Assembly: GCA_951394045.1 (NCBI GenBank)
Contig: OX595987.1
Location: forward strand, 2,046,001-2,110,000
DNA length: 64,000 nucleotides
Origin: Nitzschia sp. DOCU1
Taxonomy: Eukaryota; Bacillariophyta; Bacillariophyceae; Bacillariales; Bacillariaceae
Reading direction: 5' to 3'
Position numbers and translations under genes: made by a program. The notes beneath the pieces were generated by a model. That model was not told the origin of the DNA. It saw nothing but the letters and a program-made list of their open reading frames with translations, and made no database searches. Within the stretch, counting starts at the first letter, position 1, and every line of letters begins with the position of its first letter. This document shows positions 22,093-32,821 of this stretch, piece after piece.

Positions 22093-23838
22093 CTATTTCC
22101 TTGCCGGTATGCCAGCATTGCGCATAGCGCTCTTACAGGATTCAATTTCGACTTCTTTTCTGTGAAACATGCCTGCTGCCAGCGCAGCCTGAACCGGTGT
22201 TTGTTTGAATACTTCCACAAAATGACCTTCGTTTCCAGCCCCGCTACTTGCGATCACTGGGATGGTTACAGCTCCAGCAACCGCTCGCATCAGTGGCAAG
22301 TCGTATCCATTTCCTTGTCCATCCATATCAATGCAGTTGAGCATGATTTCACCAGCACCAAGTTGCTGAGTTGCTTTTGCAACACTGACAGCACAAATGT
22401 CTCGAGCTTCACGGCCTCCTTTGACAGTGCACTGGTACCAACAAAACCTTTCCCCACCTGGTCCCGTATTCTTTTCATCAAGTTCAACCACCACGTGTTT
22501 GGGGTCCGCTGCTTCCTTGTCTTTCACGTATACTCGCTTTGGATCAATCGAAATGACCACCGCCTGAGCACCGTAGGCATGGGAGATTGTTTCGATTGAC
22601 GTTTCTCCCGTTTTCTTGCCTCCGCTCTCAATAAAGTTTTCTGCTGCATGGACAGCATCGCTACCAAGACTGATCTAAAGACCACGTGAATTAGCCATGC
22701 TCCCTGCAAGTCGTCCAGAAACAAACACGCGTAACATGCTCACCTTATCAGCGCCCGCTCGAAAGTATCGAGTGGCGACCTCGAGAGCAGACCACGTCTG
22801 CCCCGAGACCGGATCTGTGTAGCTGCGAATACCACCACCCACGGTCAATGGTACGAAAATGCTCTTGGATGCCTCTTCCAAGACTTGAAGCATGGGCATG
22901 TCTTCGACGACGCCCTGACGGAAACTTGTAATGTTCAAGAAAGCAATTTCGTCTGCGCCCTCCTCATAATATCGAGCCGCTAGCGCTACTGGCTTCCCAA
23001 GATTCCGTACTCCACCACGCCCTTCCACAACTCCTTCCTTGTGGTTTTCTCGCACGTCGTATTGATCTCCCTTGGTGACGACCAGGTCACCGTGGTCGTT
23101 GGTTCGGACATCCAGAGCGACGACGATGCGCTTCACAAACTGCGTTTCTGCCTTGGGGTCTACTTCCAACTTTGTAGCTGTATTCAACGTTCCACTTTCC
23201 ACAGCCTCTAGAAATCCCTTTAGAACGTGCAATCCCGTCGCTCCACTTTTCTCAGGATGGAACTGAGTGGCGACGACGCACCCTCGCTGGACGGCACTGA
23301 TAAAGGGTTGACCCGAATAGGTGGTACTGGTCAACACCCACTCCTTATTTTCTTCTGTGATTGGTGCATAGTATGAGTGCACAAAGTAGGCATCTTCTTC
23401 CGGCGAAACGTATTTCAGGACGGGACTGTCCTGGTGAAGAATTCTGCCGTTCCATCCAATGTGGGGTACTGCCATTTTGGAGTCGTCAAACTTGATGACT
23501 TTTCCAGGAATCACACCAAGTCCAGGAATCGCATCGGCCCCATCCTCGTGCTCGTCACTCGATTCAAACAGAGTTTGCATTCCAAGGCAAATCCCAAGAA
23601 AGGGTTTGTCTCTTGCCGATAGATACTCTCGCAATGGCAGATCATAGCCTTTTTCTTTGAGGACTCTCATCGCGGAACCATACGAGCCGACACCAGGAAA
23701 GACAATGACCTTGGCAGAAGCGATCTGGGAAGGGTCCGTAATGTCTTCAATCTCGTACCCACATGCAAGGATGGCGTTTCGCACCGACCTCACATTTCCA
23801 GCACCATAATCCAACAAGGAAACTTTTAACGGCGACAT
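22093..23838 (-). CDS. HIS7: Imidazole glycerol phosphate synthase, fused HisH-HisF
   Basis: Histidine biosynthesis: the glutaminase half supplies ammonia to the cyclase half, which makes imidazole glycerol phosphate and AICAR. Exons 23838-22744 and 22674-22093 give 558 aa, matching yeast His7. The glutaminase domain (residues 1-200) has [12 protein letters not shown], the nucleophile in [10 protein letters not shown] and the His/Glu pair in [10 protein letters not shown]. The HisF barrel follows: [42 protein letters not shown] (spanning the splice), [20 protein letters not shown] and [13 protein letters not shown]. No clear plastid presequence is seen with ATG 23838; the frame extends upstream only from a GTG. 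Convergent with the Argonaute gene, 77 bp between stops. Confidence 0.95.
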
Positions 23839-24228
23839 ATTCGTAAAGGATTTCACCACAATCTTCTTCGCAAAACCAAATCGACTCTCCTTCTCTTGCT
23901 ATTTGTCGCCCACCTTTCGTAGCAAAGATGATGCAGGCTGAGCTCGATAGAAACGGCGTAGTTGAGGTGATGTCAATGTGGGATTGTGAGACGACGTAAT
24001 GTTGGAATGGTCGGTGGATGATGAGACGCAAGAAGAATGATGGAAACGTGAGGCTCTGCCTCCAACGTACGAAAGACAGGCGAGACACGATTTCACCCAA
24101 TGAGAACTCTCGAAAGTTGAAACGTGTAGCGAGTTGGGCCATGTGGATTGTGCGTAGAGGAGAGTCGTCAAAGTACCACGGATGATGACGTCAGTCATGG
24201 ATATTGCACCGACTCCATCGACTGGTCG
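23839..24228. other. Divergent intergenic region
   Basis: 390 bp between HisHF and the hydrolase start codons. Minus-strand open frames here (23747-24198) are in frames unrelated to HisHF and have no motif. Probable shared promoter region. Confidence 0.45.
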
Positions 24229-25377
24229 ATGGATCCAAAAGAACCTTTCTTTGGGCCATCACCCAATTCGGATGCCACCATCGATCGATCTTCCATGATG
24301 GATTCAACCTCGGGGTCCATAGAGATTAAGAGAGAGCAATACGCGCTGCAACACCCAGAAAGTCAAAATATGTGGTACATTGTCCGACTGATCACTTTCC
24401 TTTGGGTTGCGATCGAGAGCCAGCAGCATTGTTTCGCCGAATCATCTCTCCAAGCGGGATCATCCCATTTTGTATCCGAGACGAAATCGGTGTTTCATCA
24501 AATCGGGAGCGGGTTACATCATGGAAAAGAGGTTGGGCTGATCCGATATCACTATGATGCTGTGATAGCATCTTGTCAATATGTGGTGCTCCTGGGAGTG
24601 GGGACATTTATGAGTGTCACGGACTACGAAAAGATTTCTCTGAACATTGTCGCGGATCAGCCTATTGTAGTCGTCATCACGGATCACAATGTTGACAATT
24701 TTGAAAAGACCTCGACTACCAAGTATGCGACTCTTGTCAATGAGATTACCTACCAATTACAAGAGTTAATTCCGATATGCCGTCTCGACGATGGCTCGAG
24801 AATTCTATTTGGAGGCCATTCTGCCAGTGGGCAAGCAGCAATGCAAGCATGGCAGACAGATCTCATTGACAAGTCGCTGGTGAATCCTCTTGGTTTTGTG
24901 GGACTTGATCCATACGAAATATCTACCAAAACTATGGATGAAAGTATGGTGTTTGACCTTGCTAGTCTATATTGGGGATTCACAAGAACAACCTGCCTGG
25001 TGTCGGTTGACAAAGCCGCCCAGGCGGGTTATGATATCACGAACAAGAGTGAAAGGGTTATTTATACAATTCACAACGATGAAAATGAACGAGATATTAC
25101 CCATTGCGTCTTTACGGATCATGGATGTGGCTTTCGACCGTTCATATGCGGAGGCGATCAAAATTTCGATTGGGTGCATGACAACGTTGCAAAGAGCACC
25201 CATTTATTCATCCAGTCATTGACCAATGTCATTCCATTTACGCGTGATTCCTTTATACTTCCTCAATCGTTCGATGAGGTGATTGATGTCTGGGTGAACG
25301 AAGACATACCAAATAAAAATCGGACAGTTTCCTTGCGGACCGGGCAGAGAAAGCCGCATGTCCTCACCACCGCTTAA
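24229..25377 (+). CDS. Alpha/beta-hydrolase-like protein with GHSASG elbow
   Basis: Intronless, 382 aa from ATG 24229. A hydrophobic segment MWYIVRLITFLWVAIE begins at an internal in-frame ATG (24370). The protein could therefore be a type II membrane protein or, from the second ATG, a secreted one. The central motif RILFGGHSASGQAAMQ has the nucleophile-elbow form G-x-S-x-G. An Asp follows in FVGLDPYE, and a possible catalytic His lies late (WVHDNVAKSTH). The pattern DQPIVVVITDHN upstream fits a beta-strand carrying the oxyanion-hole region. I do not recognise the specific family; a lipase, esterase or chlorophyllase-like activity is possible but unproved. Confidence 0.7.
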   Translation: MDPKEPFFGPSPNSDATIDRSSMMDSTSGSIEIKREQYALQHPESQNMWYIVRLITFLWVAIESQQHCFAESSLQAGSSHFVSETKSVFHQIGSGLHHGKEVGLIRYHYDAVIASCQYVVLLGVGTFMSVTDYEKISLNIVADQPIVVVITDHNVDNFEKTSTTKYATLVNEITYQLQELIPICRLDDGSRILFGGHSASGQAAMQAWQTDLIDKSLVNPLGFVGLDPYEISTKTMDESMVFDLASLYWGFTRTTCLVSVDKAAQAGYDITNKSERVIYTIHNDENERDITHCVFTDHGCGFRPFICGGDQNFDWVHDNVAKSTHLFIQSLTNVIPFTRDSFILPQSFDEVIDVWVNEDIPNKNRTVSLRTGQRKPHVLTTA

Positions 25378-25785
25378 TAATCGTTGGTTGTGCTGCATGG
25401 TCCAACAATTACAATCAAGTTAGTAGAGATAAGCTTCATCTACCGTGTGCTATGTCTCCTCCTGCTCTCTATACGACTTTCGACCGGGTAGTTGTTGGGG
25501 TAGCTCGAACGAGTCGAGTCAGTCGCTGATCCTTGCATTGGACATGCCGCCGCGCGAGCGTGCGAAACCATTGATTGTCGGAGGGAATTCTCGCGGAACA
25601 TACGAGAACACCTTGGGGATTTTCTACCCATAGCATATCAACAGTGAGCATCAGCCCCGAAAGGGATTGTTTGCTCTCAGAGCGTAGTTTTCCGTGTCTT
25701 GGGGTACGGCTTCTGTATTACTTTGATCCACATCGGGTCTTTTACCGTCGAGATCCGTTCCCTCAACTTGGAGACAGAATCCAGC
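25378..25785. other. Intergenic region
   Basis: 408 bp between the hydrolase stop and the SRAP gene start, both genes on the plus strand. No convincing gene. The stretch 25560-25780 is open in one plus frame leading into the SRAP gene, but without an ATG before 25786. Confidence 0.5.
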
Positions 25786-27050
25786 ATGTGCGGAAGAGCT
25801 GTGCAAACCGTCCAGGCCGCCCACTTTGCGGCTAATTCGTTCGGTGCCCAGAGGCTATCACATCCAGGAGAGCCGCGGAACGATACGGCATTCGATCAAA
25901 GCCACAGCGACACTAATAATGGGAGACCTTCTGACTCCAGCGGCCCTCGAGAGAAATATAGCAACGTGGACAGAGACAACTATAACATGAGTCCTGGGAT
26001 GGACGCCGCTGTCATTTGGATGGAAAATGGCGAGCTCAAGATGGACCGAAAAGTGTACGTCAGCCTTCGATACTGCCTGCCAAACCACCATGCGACACTC
26101 ACATTCTTCGCTAACTACGACTCTCTGTTTACCAAAGGTGGGGCCTGGTTACCAAAGGAGGCAGCGTCAAGCAACCATTGCCGTCGGACAGCAAATCTCG
26201 AATGGGTATGCATTTTGCTGGGTTAATGTACAACGCTCGCACAGATACTTTGTATGCAAAGCCTACATTTTCCAGGTTGGCGCAACAGAAACGTTCTTGC
26301 TTGGTGGCTCTGGACGGATATTTTGAATGGAAGGCGTCGCCCCTGGCCGGTGGTAAAGGCAAAAAACAGCCCTACTTTGTTTACAGAAACAAAACGTCAA
26401 CGACTGGAGCTACAGCAGATTCAGAGTCCCCTCCCTACTTGTTGATGCCAGGACTATGGACTAGAGTCCCCACTGGGCTATCGGATGAGCCCTTTCTCGA
26501 CACTTTTACAATTCTGACGACGGAGGCCAACAAGCAAATCGAGTGGTTGCATCACCGAATGCCAGTTTGTGTTTGGGATATGGACTTGGCAAAGCAATGG
26601 CTCAACGATCCCTCCCCAAAAGTGCACCAAGAAATTGAACGAGCGGCCAAGGCCAACATTGAAGGGTTAGCGTGGCACATGGTGACTACTGACATGAGTT
26701 CTGTCAAGTCTAGAGGGAAAGAATCCATTGAGCCAAAGAAAGGCCCTAAACCCATGACTGCGTTCTTTGCAAAGATCGACGCCAAACTTGCTGCTACTAC
26801 TAGCCCTTCAGAACCAGCAAAAACGAAGGTAGCCATGGAATCACCGAGCGTTTCCGCGTCGAAGGCAACAGAAAGCGATGAACCAAAAAAGTCAGTGATG
26901 TCAACACCGAACAAACGATCATTGTCATTACCAACAACCCCAGCAAAATCCTCGCCGGGTCCAACGCCAAAGAAATCAAAGAAAAACCAGGCAGTGCCAG
27001 GATCAAACAAGAAGGGCTTGATCACGTCGTTCTTCCAAAAAACGGGGTAA
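25786..27050 (+). CDS. HMCES: SRAP-domain DNA-protein crosslink sensor, HMCES-like
   Basis: Forms a thiazolidine crosslink with abasic sites in single-stranded DNA, shielding them at replication forks. Exons 25786-26054 and 26138-27050 give 393 aa. The start is MCGRAVQ: the catalytic Cys2 becomes N-terminal after Met removal, which fixes the start codon. VWGLVTKGG (created by the splice), MYNARTDTLYAKPTF, CLVALDGYFEWK and LHHRMPV are the SRAP signatures, including the Asn, the DGYFEW Glu and the HRMP His. A Ser/Lys/Pro-rich tail of about 130 residues follows. It contains MTAFFAK and, at the very end, GLITSFFQKTG, which resemble PCNA-interacting (PIP) boxes with the usual Gln replaced. Between residues 10 and 70 an extra polar insert is present. 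Confidence 0.93.
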
Positions 27051-27401
27051 TGGCGCAGCACCAATAATATCATCGGCGCCAGATATATGACTTATTATTG
27101 CCTAGAGAGCATTTTTGCACGTAGTATTGTTTTACATTTGGAAGTTTAGCGAGCTCGTAGCGGGTGATCTATTAGCAAAATGACAAGTAAACGCTGCGAC
27201 GAAGCATCTTCTTCGTCGACAGTAGTATTAGACCACAAAATGTTTTTGTTCCCCTTTATTGGTAGCATCTCGAATGAATCCTACGAGACGCGATGTCCTG
27301 ATGCCGCAGGGGTAGCGTTGATCCAGGATGACGCAGTGTTCGTCTGTACGGGCCTGGGTAAAGCATTCTGCGTGAAGGTCACCAGGAAGTTTCGCGTGAG
27401 C
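27051..27401. other. Convergent 3' intergenic region
   Basis: 351 bp between the stops of the SRAP gene and the homeodomain-RING gene. A plus-strand ATG frame starting at 27180 runs into the antisense of the RING exon, shows no motif, and is treated as a shadow. Confidence 0.5.
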
Positions 27402-29291
27402 TTATCTGTGATGCGCAATGGCACCAGGGTGCTTCAGCGACTGTTCCGACATTCTCACCTCGTCTGTCGGAACAGCCAACAAAGCCGATTGCATCGGAAT
27501 ATGATCCACAGGGCACTTGGGAGGGCCCATCGGTCCCTGCAGGCTCGGCTTCAAGCAACGTTCATGGAACATGTGGCCACAGGGGCGAAGTTGAGTATCT
27601 ACATTGGTTTGATGACAGATAGCACATTTGGTAGCAGATGGGACCTCAACAGAGTTGCCGGCATCACTTGGGTCTGAATAGGAAGATCGCCCATGCCCAG
27701 ATTGATTCTGATGCTGCCCAGGATGTTGACCCGGGTATTGCTGACTCGAGCCCTTTGGACTTCCACTATTCGAATCAGCTGGAGCAGGACTTGCACTGTA
27801 GTGATACTGCTGTTGAGAGTACTGCTGCTGCGATTGTTGTTGGCGCATAAACTCTTGCGAGAGGGTACGCTGAATCTTCGCCGGCAATGCAAGGTCAGTT
27901 AGCTTCTCGCTGCTGCGGCTAACAGACATGAGCCCTCTGGCAGCAACGGCCGCATCAAATGCCTGCTTCAAGGTGCCCGAGCTATCGTGGCGATTACCAT
28001 CCGAGTTGAAAGGAGAGGTACTCATCTCCGAAGACTGGTGGGGTCCATCTGATGAGTCCTTTTTCGCATTGGGAGCAGACGGAGATTCATCATCCAGCGA
28101 CAGACCCACATCATTATCCTCGTCCCGTTCTCGCTTCATTCCTCGCTGCGAGTCCTTGGTATTCATCTGCGATAAATTAGTAGAGCTTCTGTCCCCGAAG
28201 AAAACCTCAAGAAAAGCATAGGAATCGTTTTTCCCCATCGATTCTACACTTTTGACTTGAGCAAGGTTCCCGATAGTATTGACCGGTCCCTGTCTGGCAA
28301 GGTCAGCTCCGCTCAAACTCGTAATGCTCCTCACCCCCGGCATCGTTCCGAGGTTGTTCAACGAAGACACACTGGAGAAATGGGGCCAGGAATTGAGAGT
28401 AGGCACGCTGACTAGACGTTCCTGCTTTGCAATGTTGATTGGATGCTGGCTCGAGATCTGCTGTGGCTGCCCCGAAGATTCAGCGTAAGATTGTCCTCCC
28501 TGCGAGCTGTAGATGTCTTGTGGCTTTTTGAGGCCAGCCGACTCTGTCGCCTGCCTCACTAAATCCTGATCGCGAGCGAAGAGCTCCATCAACACAGCGT
28601 GACTATCCGTCTTATTCAACAGTCCCGATCCAGAGTGGCCTAGCGCTGCCAACGAGCCGATGGAGTTAGTCAAGGGCATAGGTCCAGGAGCCGAGCTCGG
28701 GTCATAGTACTGAGGCTGGGACATAGGTGCTGGTTGAGGAGGATGTGACATAGCTCCCGGTTGAGCGTAGATCGGATTACCAAACTGATCCACCATCTAA
28801 AGGAGGCGAATGAGAGAGCGATATGGATAAAGACAGCTGAAGCACGCACGAAACATTGCGAGCTTGAAACGTACCTGTTGTTGTAATTCCGGTTGTCCTT
28901 GCTGATATTGAACTTGCCCGTCCATTCCAGGGGCCATGCTCGGCACCATCAATCCTGGCACTACTCCCGGGACAGCCACGCCTCCGCCCGGGCCCGTGGA
29001 AGCCAGCTTTCCCTGCTCAAGCTGTTTCTTCAACATGGGTTTCCATATTCTCCGTCTAGCGTTCGTAAACCAGTTCTTCAGTTGCTTCTTATCAATACCT
29101 GTCTTCTGCATGAGCATGACTTGATCCTGTGGGGTGGGGTAGGGATGAGTGAAGTGCTCCGGGGAGAGGAGCCACGCCTTCAAGGTTGCTACAGCGCCAG
29201 CTGGGAGTTCCCGTCGACTCTTATTTCTTCCTCCCTTCGTACTGTCATCGTCGTCCGATCCGTCGTTGAGGTGATCATCGTCGTCGGCCAT
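27402..29291 (-). CDS. TALE homeodomain protein with C-terminal variant RING finger
   Basis: Predicted DNA-binding regulator. Exons 29291-28875 and 28796-27402 give 603 aa. After an acidic start (MADDDDHLNDGSDDDD) comes a TALE homeodomain: ELPAGAVATLKAWLLSPEHF, then the three-residue loop extension PYP, and the recognition helix LKNWFTNARRRIWKPM. A long Gln/Ser/Pro-rich region follows. Near the C-terminus is a RING-type metal site: C530-x2-C533, C545-x-H547, H550-x2-C553, C567-x2-D570. The last ligand is Asp, as in RBX1 (CPLD there, CPVD here). A homeodomain joined to a RING is unusual. The start at 29291 has good context (GACCATGG); an in-frame upstream ATG at 29354 would add 21 residues. 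Confidence 0.88.
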
Positions 29292-30557
29292 GGTCGTAAT
29301 CCTGTTCAACGAGCGTGTGCTATGATGGTGGCCGGGTGGCTGCACTGTCAACATATGAAATAATCAGGGAGTGGTGATGGAGGGGGTTTCGGGAAGTCGG
29401 CCGCTACTCTGGGAAAAGATTAGTTTCGACTTTTGCAATAATGTGTAAGATTGTCACAGTCAATGTGTCCAATCAAGGCTAATGATGAGAGATCACAATT
29501 TGGGGCGAAGTCCAGTTAGTGATGGTTGATGATGTATGGTCTGTCAATGCCGCTAATCAGGGGGTATGGCGCAAACGCGATGGACGTCAACCACTGATCG
29601 ATCGCGCTGCAAAGTGCTCTCGTAGTGGAGGGATACGAGAGGAAAATGTTGACACCGCTATTCGCTCCCACGTCACAAATGGCTATAGAACTGCGTCATA
29701 TTCCCGTAATTTCGGAATATCATTTAAGTATACGGACTCGTATACACATAAATGAAAGGGAACTCCAAATAAAAATTTCGATCGGCTGTCGGGAAACCAT
29801 GGCGGTCTCCGTCTTCCAACCATGAAATGGCCATTTTCAAGCCCCATCAACACAAACACAAACAACATCGGCGTAAAGCTGAGAATACCCTTACCTCTCA
29901 ATAGATTAAATAGATTTGGCTCAAAATCTGACGAAAATGGTGAACTTTCTTGCGGCGTGAACGGTCGAGTTGAAGTTTGTACGGTGTTTGTTCCGGATGT
30001 GTGAGGTTGACACTGGTTATGAGTCAACAAGAACGAAATTGTGGACTTCACGTCTGTCTTTCGCCCGTCCGAGTTCCCATCATTCCCATCATCATTGGAT
30101 AATATAAGAACCAATGACGTCATTCTCGATGAGGCCATTCTAGATTAGCAGGACTCAAAACAATAGTTCGTCTGTCAGCTGTCGGACGTACCAGGTACCT
30201 ACGATCCTGCATCAGTTGAACTCGGACCACCATCCAAAGAACGACGTCCCATAAGTAATCTTCACAAATTCGCCGCCACCTTTTGCTTCAATTTCACTTC
30301 CCACTTCCTAAAAGTATGGTCCGTTCGTGGCCACCGAATTATGGCTTTTGTTGACGTGCGACACTATCATCCATCCACGCGTCCTAATCCATTCATTTTT
30401 GGCCATCCTCTGCATCTTCGTCCGATCGCACTTCCTGCCGAAACATCATCTTCTGGATGGGAAACCCACTGCTTCCAGCTCATACTTGTCCCAACCTGTT
30501 ATTCAGTAATAGAAGCATTGGTCAGTAGCACATGAAGCCATAGACACCGCAGAGCCT
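29292..30557. other. Long divergent intergenic region
   Basis: 1266 bp between the homeodomain-RING and TAZ-like genes. A minus-strand ATG frame at 30138-29683 (151 aa) contains a good donor-like GGTAAGGG at about 29895 and could be a small gene or an upstream exon of the homeodomain gene, but I see no recognisable motif. AT-rich stretches with palindromic bits lie around 29700-29770. The rest looks non-coding and probably regulatory, which would suit a developmental-type transcription factor. Confidence 0.4.
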
Positions 30558-31678
30558 ATGACATTCACTGGCGTCGGTGACTCGGTACGAATTCAAGAAC
30601 CGATGGACGTAAAAAATGAGGGACAGATTCGATTGGGTGCTGGTGACCAGAGTGCTCCAGAATGCCAAGGATCCCAAAAGCCAATCGGTGGCAGCGCCGT
30701 AAGCGCTCTGGTGGCCAAATCTAAGAAAGCAGCGTATTCTCTGTTCACACTTCTACATGCCAAAGTAAGTCAGCGTCATTTTCACAACACCAAGGAACAA
30801 ATATACAGCATTGTGTGTAACTTACCTGGTACGATGTCTCAACCTTTTCTCAGAATTGTAAGCTTGGCGTACATCGATGCCTGCATCCCGGCTGCCCAGA
30901 AGCTAAGCTCATCTACCTTCATCTAAAGACATGCAGCGTTGCCGATTCGGAACCCTGCCCCACCAACCACAAAGGTTGCGCAGACTCACGGAAGCTGCTC
31001 CATCATTATCGCTGTTGTCGTGAAATTCGCTCGCGTCAGGTGGCTAATCGATCAACGAAGCCCCAACACATCTGTCTTGTATGTTCCCTTGTTGCGCGGC
31101 ATGCCAAGGGTTCGTCTGAGCGCAATCGATCGTCGAGCCCCGGGCCGAAAGGTATTCGTGTGAGCCGTCATTTGATTCCTTCTCTAAATCTCAGTACCGA
31201 CGGTAAAACTGACACCGTTGTTCGACAACGGGCGAGATCTACTAGCCCCCACCGCGATACCCACCTATGGCCAACGACGACAGCGTCTAAAGTCCCGATG
31301 AAAATGGCACCGCCACCGCCCAAGTTTTCGTTTTCGGGTCGTCGTGTCACGGGTAACCAGTACTCAACAAACGATGATTCGAGGCACGCACCCATCGAAT
31401 TTGGACTGAGGCAGCGTCCTCGTGCTGAAAGCTTGGATCTTCGGCGTGCAAGGTTGCATGAAGATTCGTCGGACGAAGAGAGTGCCCATGTCGATTCAGA
31501 CGGACCGAATGGCGAAGAACCGTCGGGAGAAAACCCAACGGTACACCGTAGACGTCGAAGTGCGTCATGTAGTGTGCTCTCATCACCGCAATCAGGTAGT
31601 GTGCCCTTCGATCCCATCCTGGAAGAGCAAGTTGGGAATGAACTCCAAGAGATTCTTGAAGGAGAACAGTACCTGTAG
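30558..31678 (+). CDS. TAZ-like zinc-finger protein
   Basis: Exons 30558-30764 and 30854-31678 join in phase 0 to 343 aa. Near the splice a Cys/His-rich block (about 30856-31100) reads HRCLHPGCPEAKLIYLHLKT, then CPTNHKGCADSRKLLHHYRCC, then QHICLVCSLVARHAKGSS. The spacing recalls the TAZ (CBP/p300 CH1/CH3) zinc fold, in which HCCC sites sit at helix turns. The C-terminal 200 residues are Ser/Arg/Pro-rich, with clustered basic and phosphorylatable patches (RARSTSPHRD, RRRRSASCS) and no domain. TAZ fingers bind transcription-factor activation domains, so a transcriptional cofactor role is a reasonable inference, though no acetyltransferase domain is attached. Convergent with RPC34. Confidence 0.7.
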
Positions 31679-31759
31679 ACTAATTGCATCCTACAATAGG
31701 TCGCTGTGACTACCACTGCTCGTAGCTACGTTAGCTTCTCACAATACCGATATGTCGTA

Positions 31760-32767
31760 CTAAGATATCTTCTCTACTATACTATCAGTGTGATGGTGTG
31801 GCTCATGTGCCGCAAGAGTGACGCCATCCTCGAACCGAATTGCTCTAAAGTGAAAATCTGGGGACAGCGCATCCCACCACTTGAAATCGCACATTGTAGT
31901 AACTCGCCGAGCAGCAACGTAAAGGGTTTCACCATTGTCATCTTCGATTTTCTCGATATGATAATCATAGACCAACGTCTGAACCAGCTGCTTAACCTCG
32001 TCGAGATTCAGCTCCACCCGGCTCACATTTGCCTGAATCATCTTGTTCTTGATATCCGTCAAAGTTACACCCTGGCCACCATTTAATCGTCGAACGCAGT
32101 GCATGACAAAGGTTCTGAGTTCAGATATAAATTCGTGGTCAAATTCAAGGCCGCTGTACCAAACGCCTCCAGTCAACTCTTTCGACGGTGTGAGCTCGTA
32201 GAGCATGTACAACTTTTTTGCTTTTGCTGTAACCGACTTGACTGGTTTGATCAGTCGCCGCTGTTCCAGTTGCTTGAATATCTTGGTGAGTGCCTGTTGT
32301 TGCATGTTTGTTTGCATTCGGATATCCTTGGTCCATATACCATTGTTGGCAGCCTTTTCAATAACTTGAAGCACCATCTTGGCAGACACATCCAAGCCTT
32401 GGTACTTCTGAGCCACCTCTTGCGCCACTAGTGTGTAGAATAATTGGTTGTCAGCCCCTGCCTTACTCATATGCAGCCTCGATTCACGCGACAGTTCATT
32501 GATCACCTCCGCCAGATGAGTTCGTTCCTTTGGATCCTGAAATTGCGCTTGGATTTCCTTGTTGGCTACTCCAGCTTTGTTTCGCGGTTCACCAAGAAGA
32601 GCAAGAAAACGTTCTCTGACGCGATCTTTGATATCCTCGGTACTCGTAGCGTTTGCCGAAGCATCTCGTCCCGGCTCTGATTTTATTCGGACGGAACCGA
32701 CTTTGATTTTTTTGCCACCACGTTGGGTGGATCCTCCAGAAGCCGCTCGCTTCTTCCCTGACATCAT
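31760..32767 (-). CDS. RPC34: RNA polymerase III subunit RPC34/RPC39-like
   Basis: Winged-helix subunit of Pol III that bridges to TFIIIB during initiation. Intronless, 335 aa from ATG-ATG at 32767/32764. A basic N-terminus (GKKRAASGG, RGGKKIKVGSVRIK) precedes tandem winged helices. Diagnostic stretches are NQLFYTLVAQEVAQKYQGLD, GIWTKDIRMQTNMQQQALTK, KQLEQRRLIKPVKSV and KKLYMLYELTPSKELTGG. The extreme C-terminus (DFHFRAIRF, AAHEPHHHTD) lacks the cysteine cluster that binds Fe-S in human RPC39; only two cysteines occur in the last half. Family identity is firm; the missing cluster is read directly from the sequence. Confidence 0.92.
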   Translation of the reverse strand: MMSGKKRAASGGSTQRGGKKIKVGSVRIKSEPGRDASANATSTEDIKDRVRERFLALLGEPRNKAGVANKEIQAQFQDPKERTHLAEVINELSRESRLHMSKAGADNQLFYTLVAQEVAQKYQGLDVSAKMVLQVIEKAANNGIWTKDIRMQTNMQQQALTKIFKQLEQRRLIKPVKSVTAKAKKLYMLYELTPSKELTGGVWYSGLEFDHEFISELRTFVMHCVRRLNGGQGVTLTDIKNKMIQANVSRVELNLDEVKQLVQTLVYDYHIEKIEDDNGETLYVAARRVTTMCDFKWWDALSPDFHFRAIRFEDGVTLAAHEPHHHTDSIVEKIS

Positions 32768-32821
32768 AAAATGGTTTCACTGGGGCCTATCTGTGGGGTG
32801 AGCAATGCCAATTGAGACTCC

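Noticed and set aside
27180..27677. 165-codon plus-strand ATG frame
   Set aside because: Overlaps the RING-encoding exon in antisense and has no motif; the RING gene is clearly the real one.
29683..30138. 151-codon minus-strand ATG frame upstream of the homeodomain gene
   Set aside because: No recognisable content and possible splice sites within; kept only as a remark in the intergenic entry.
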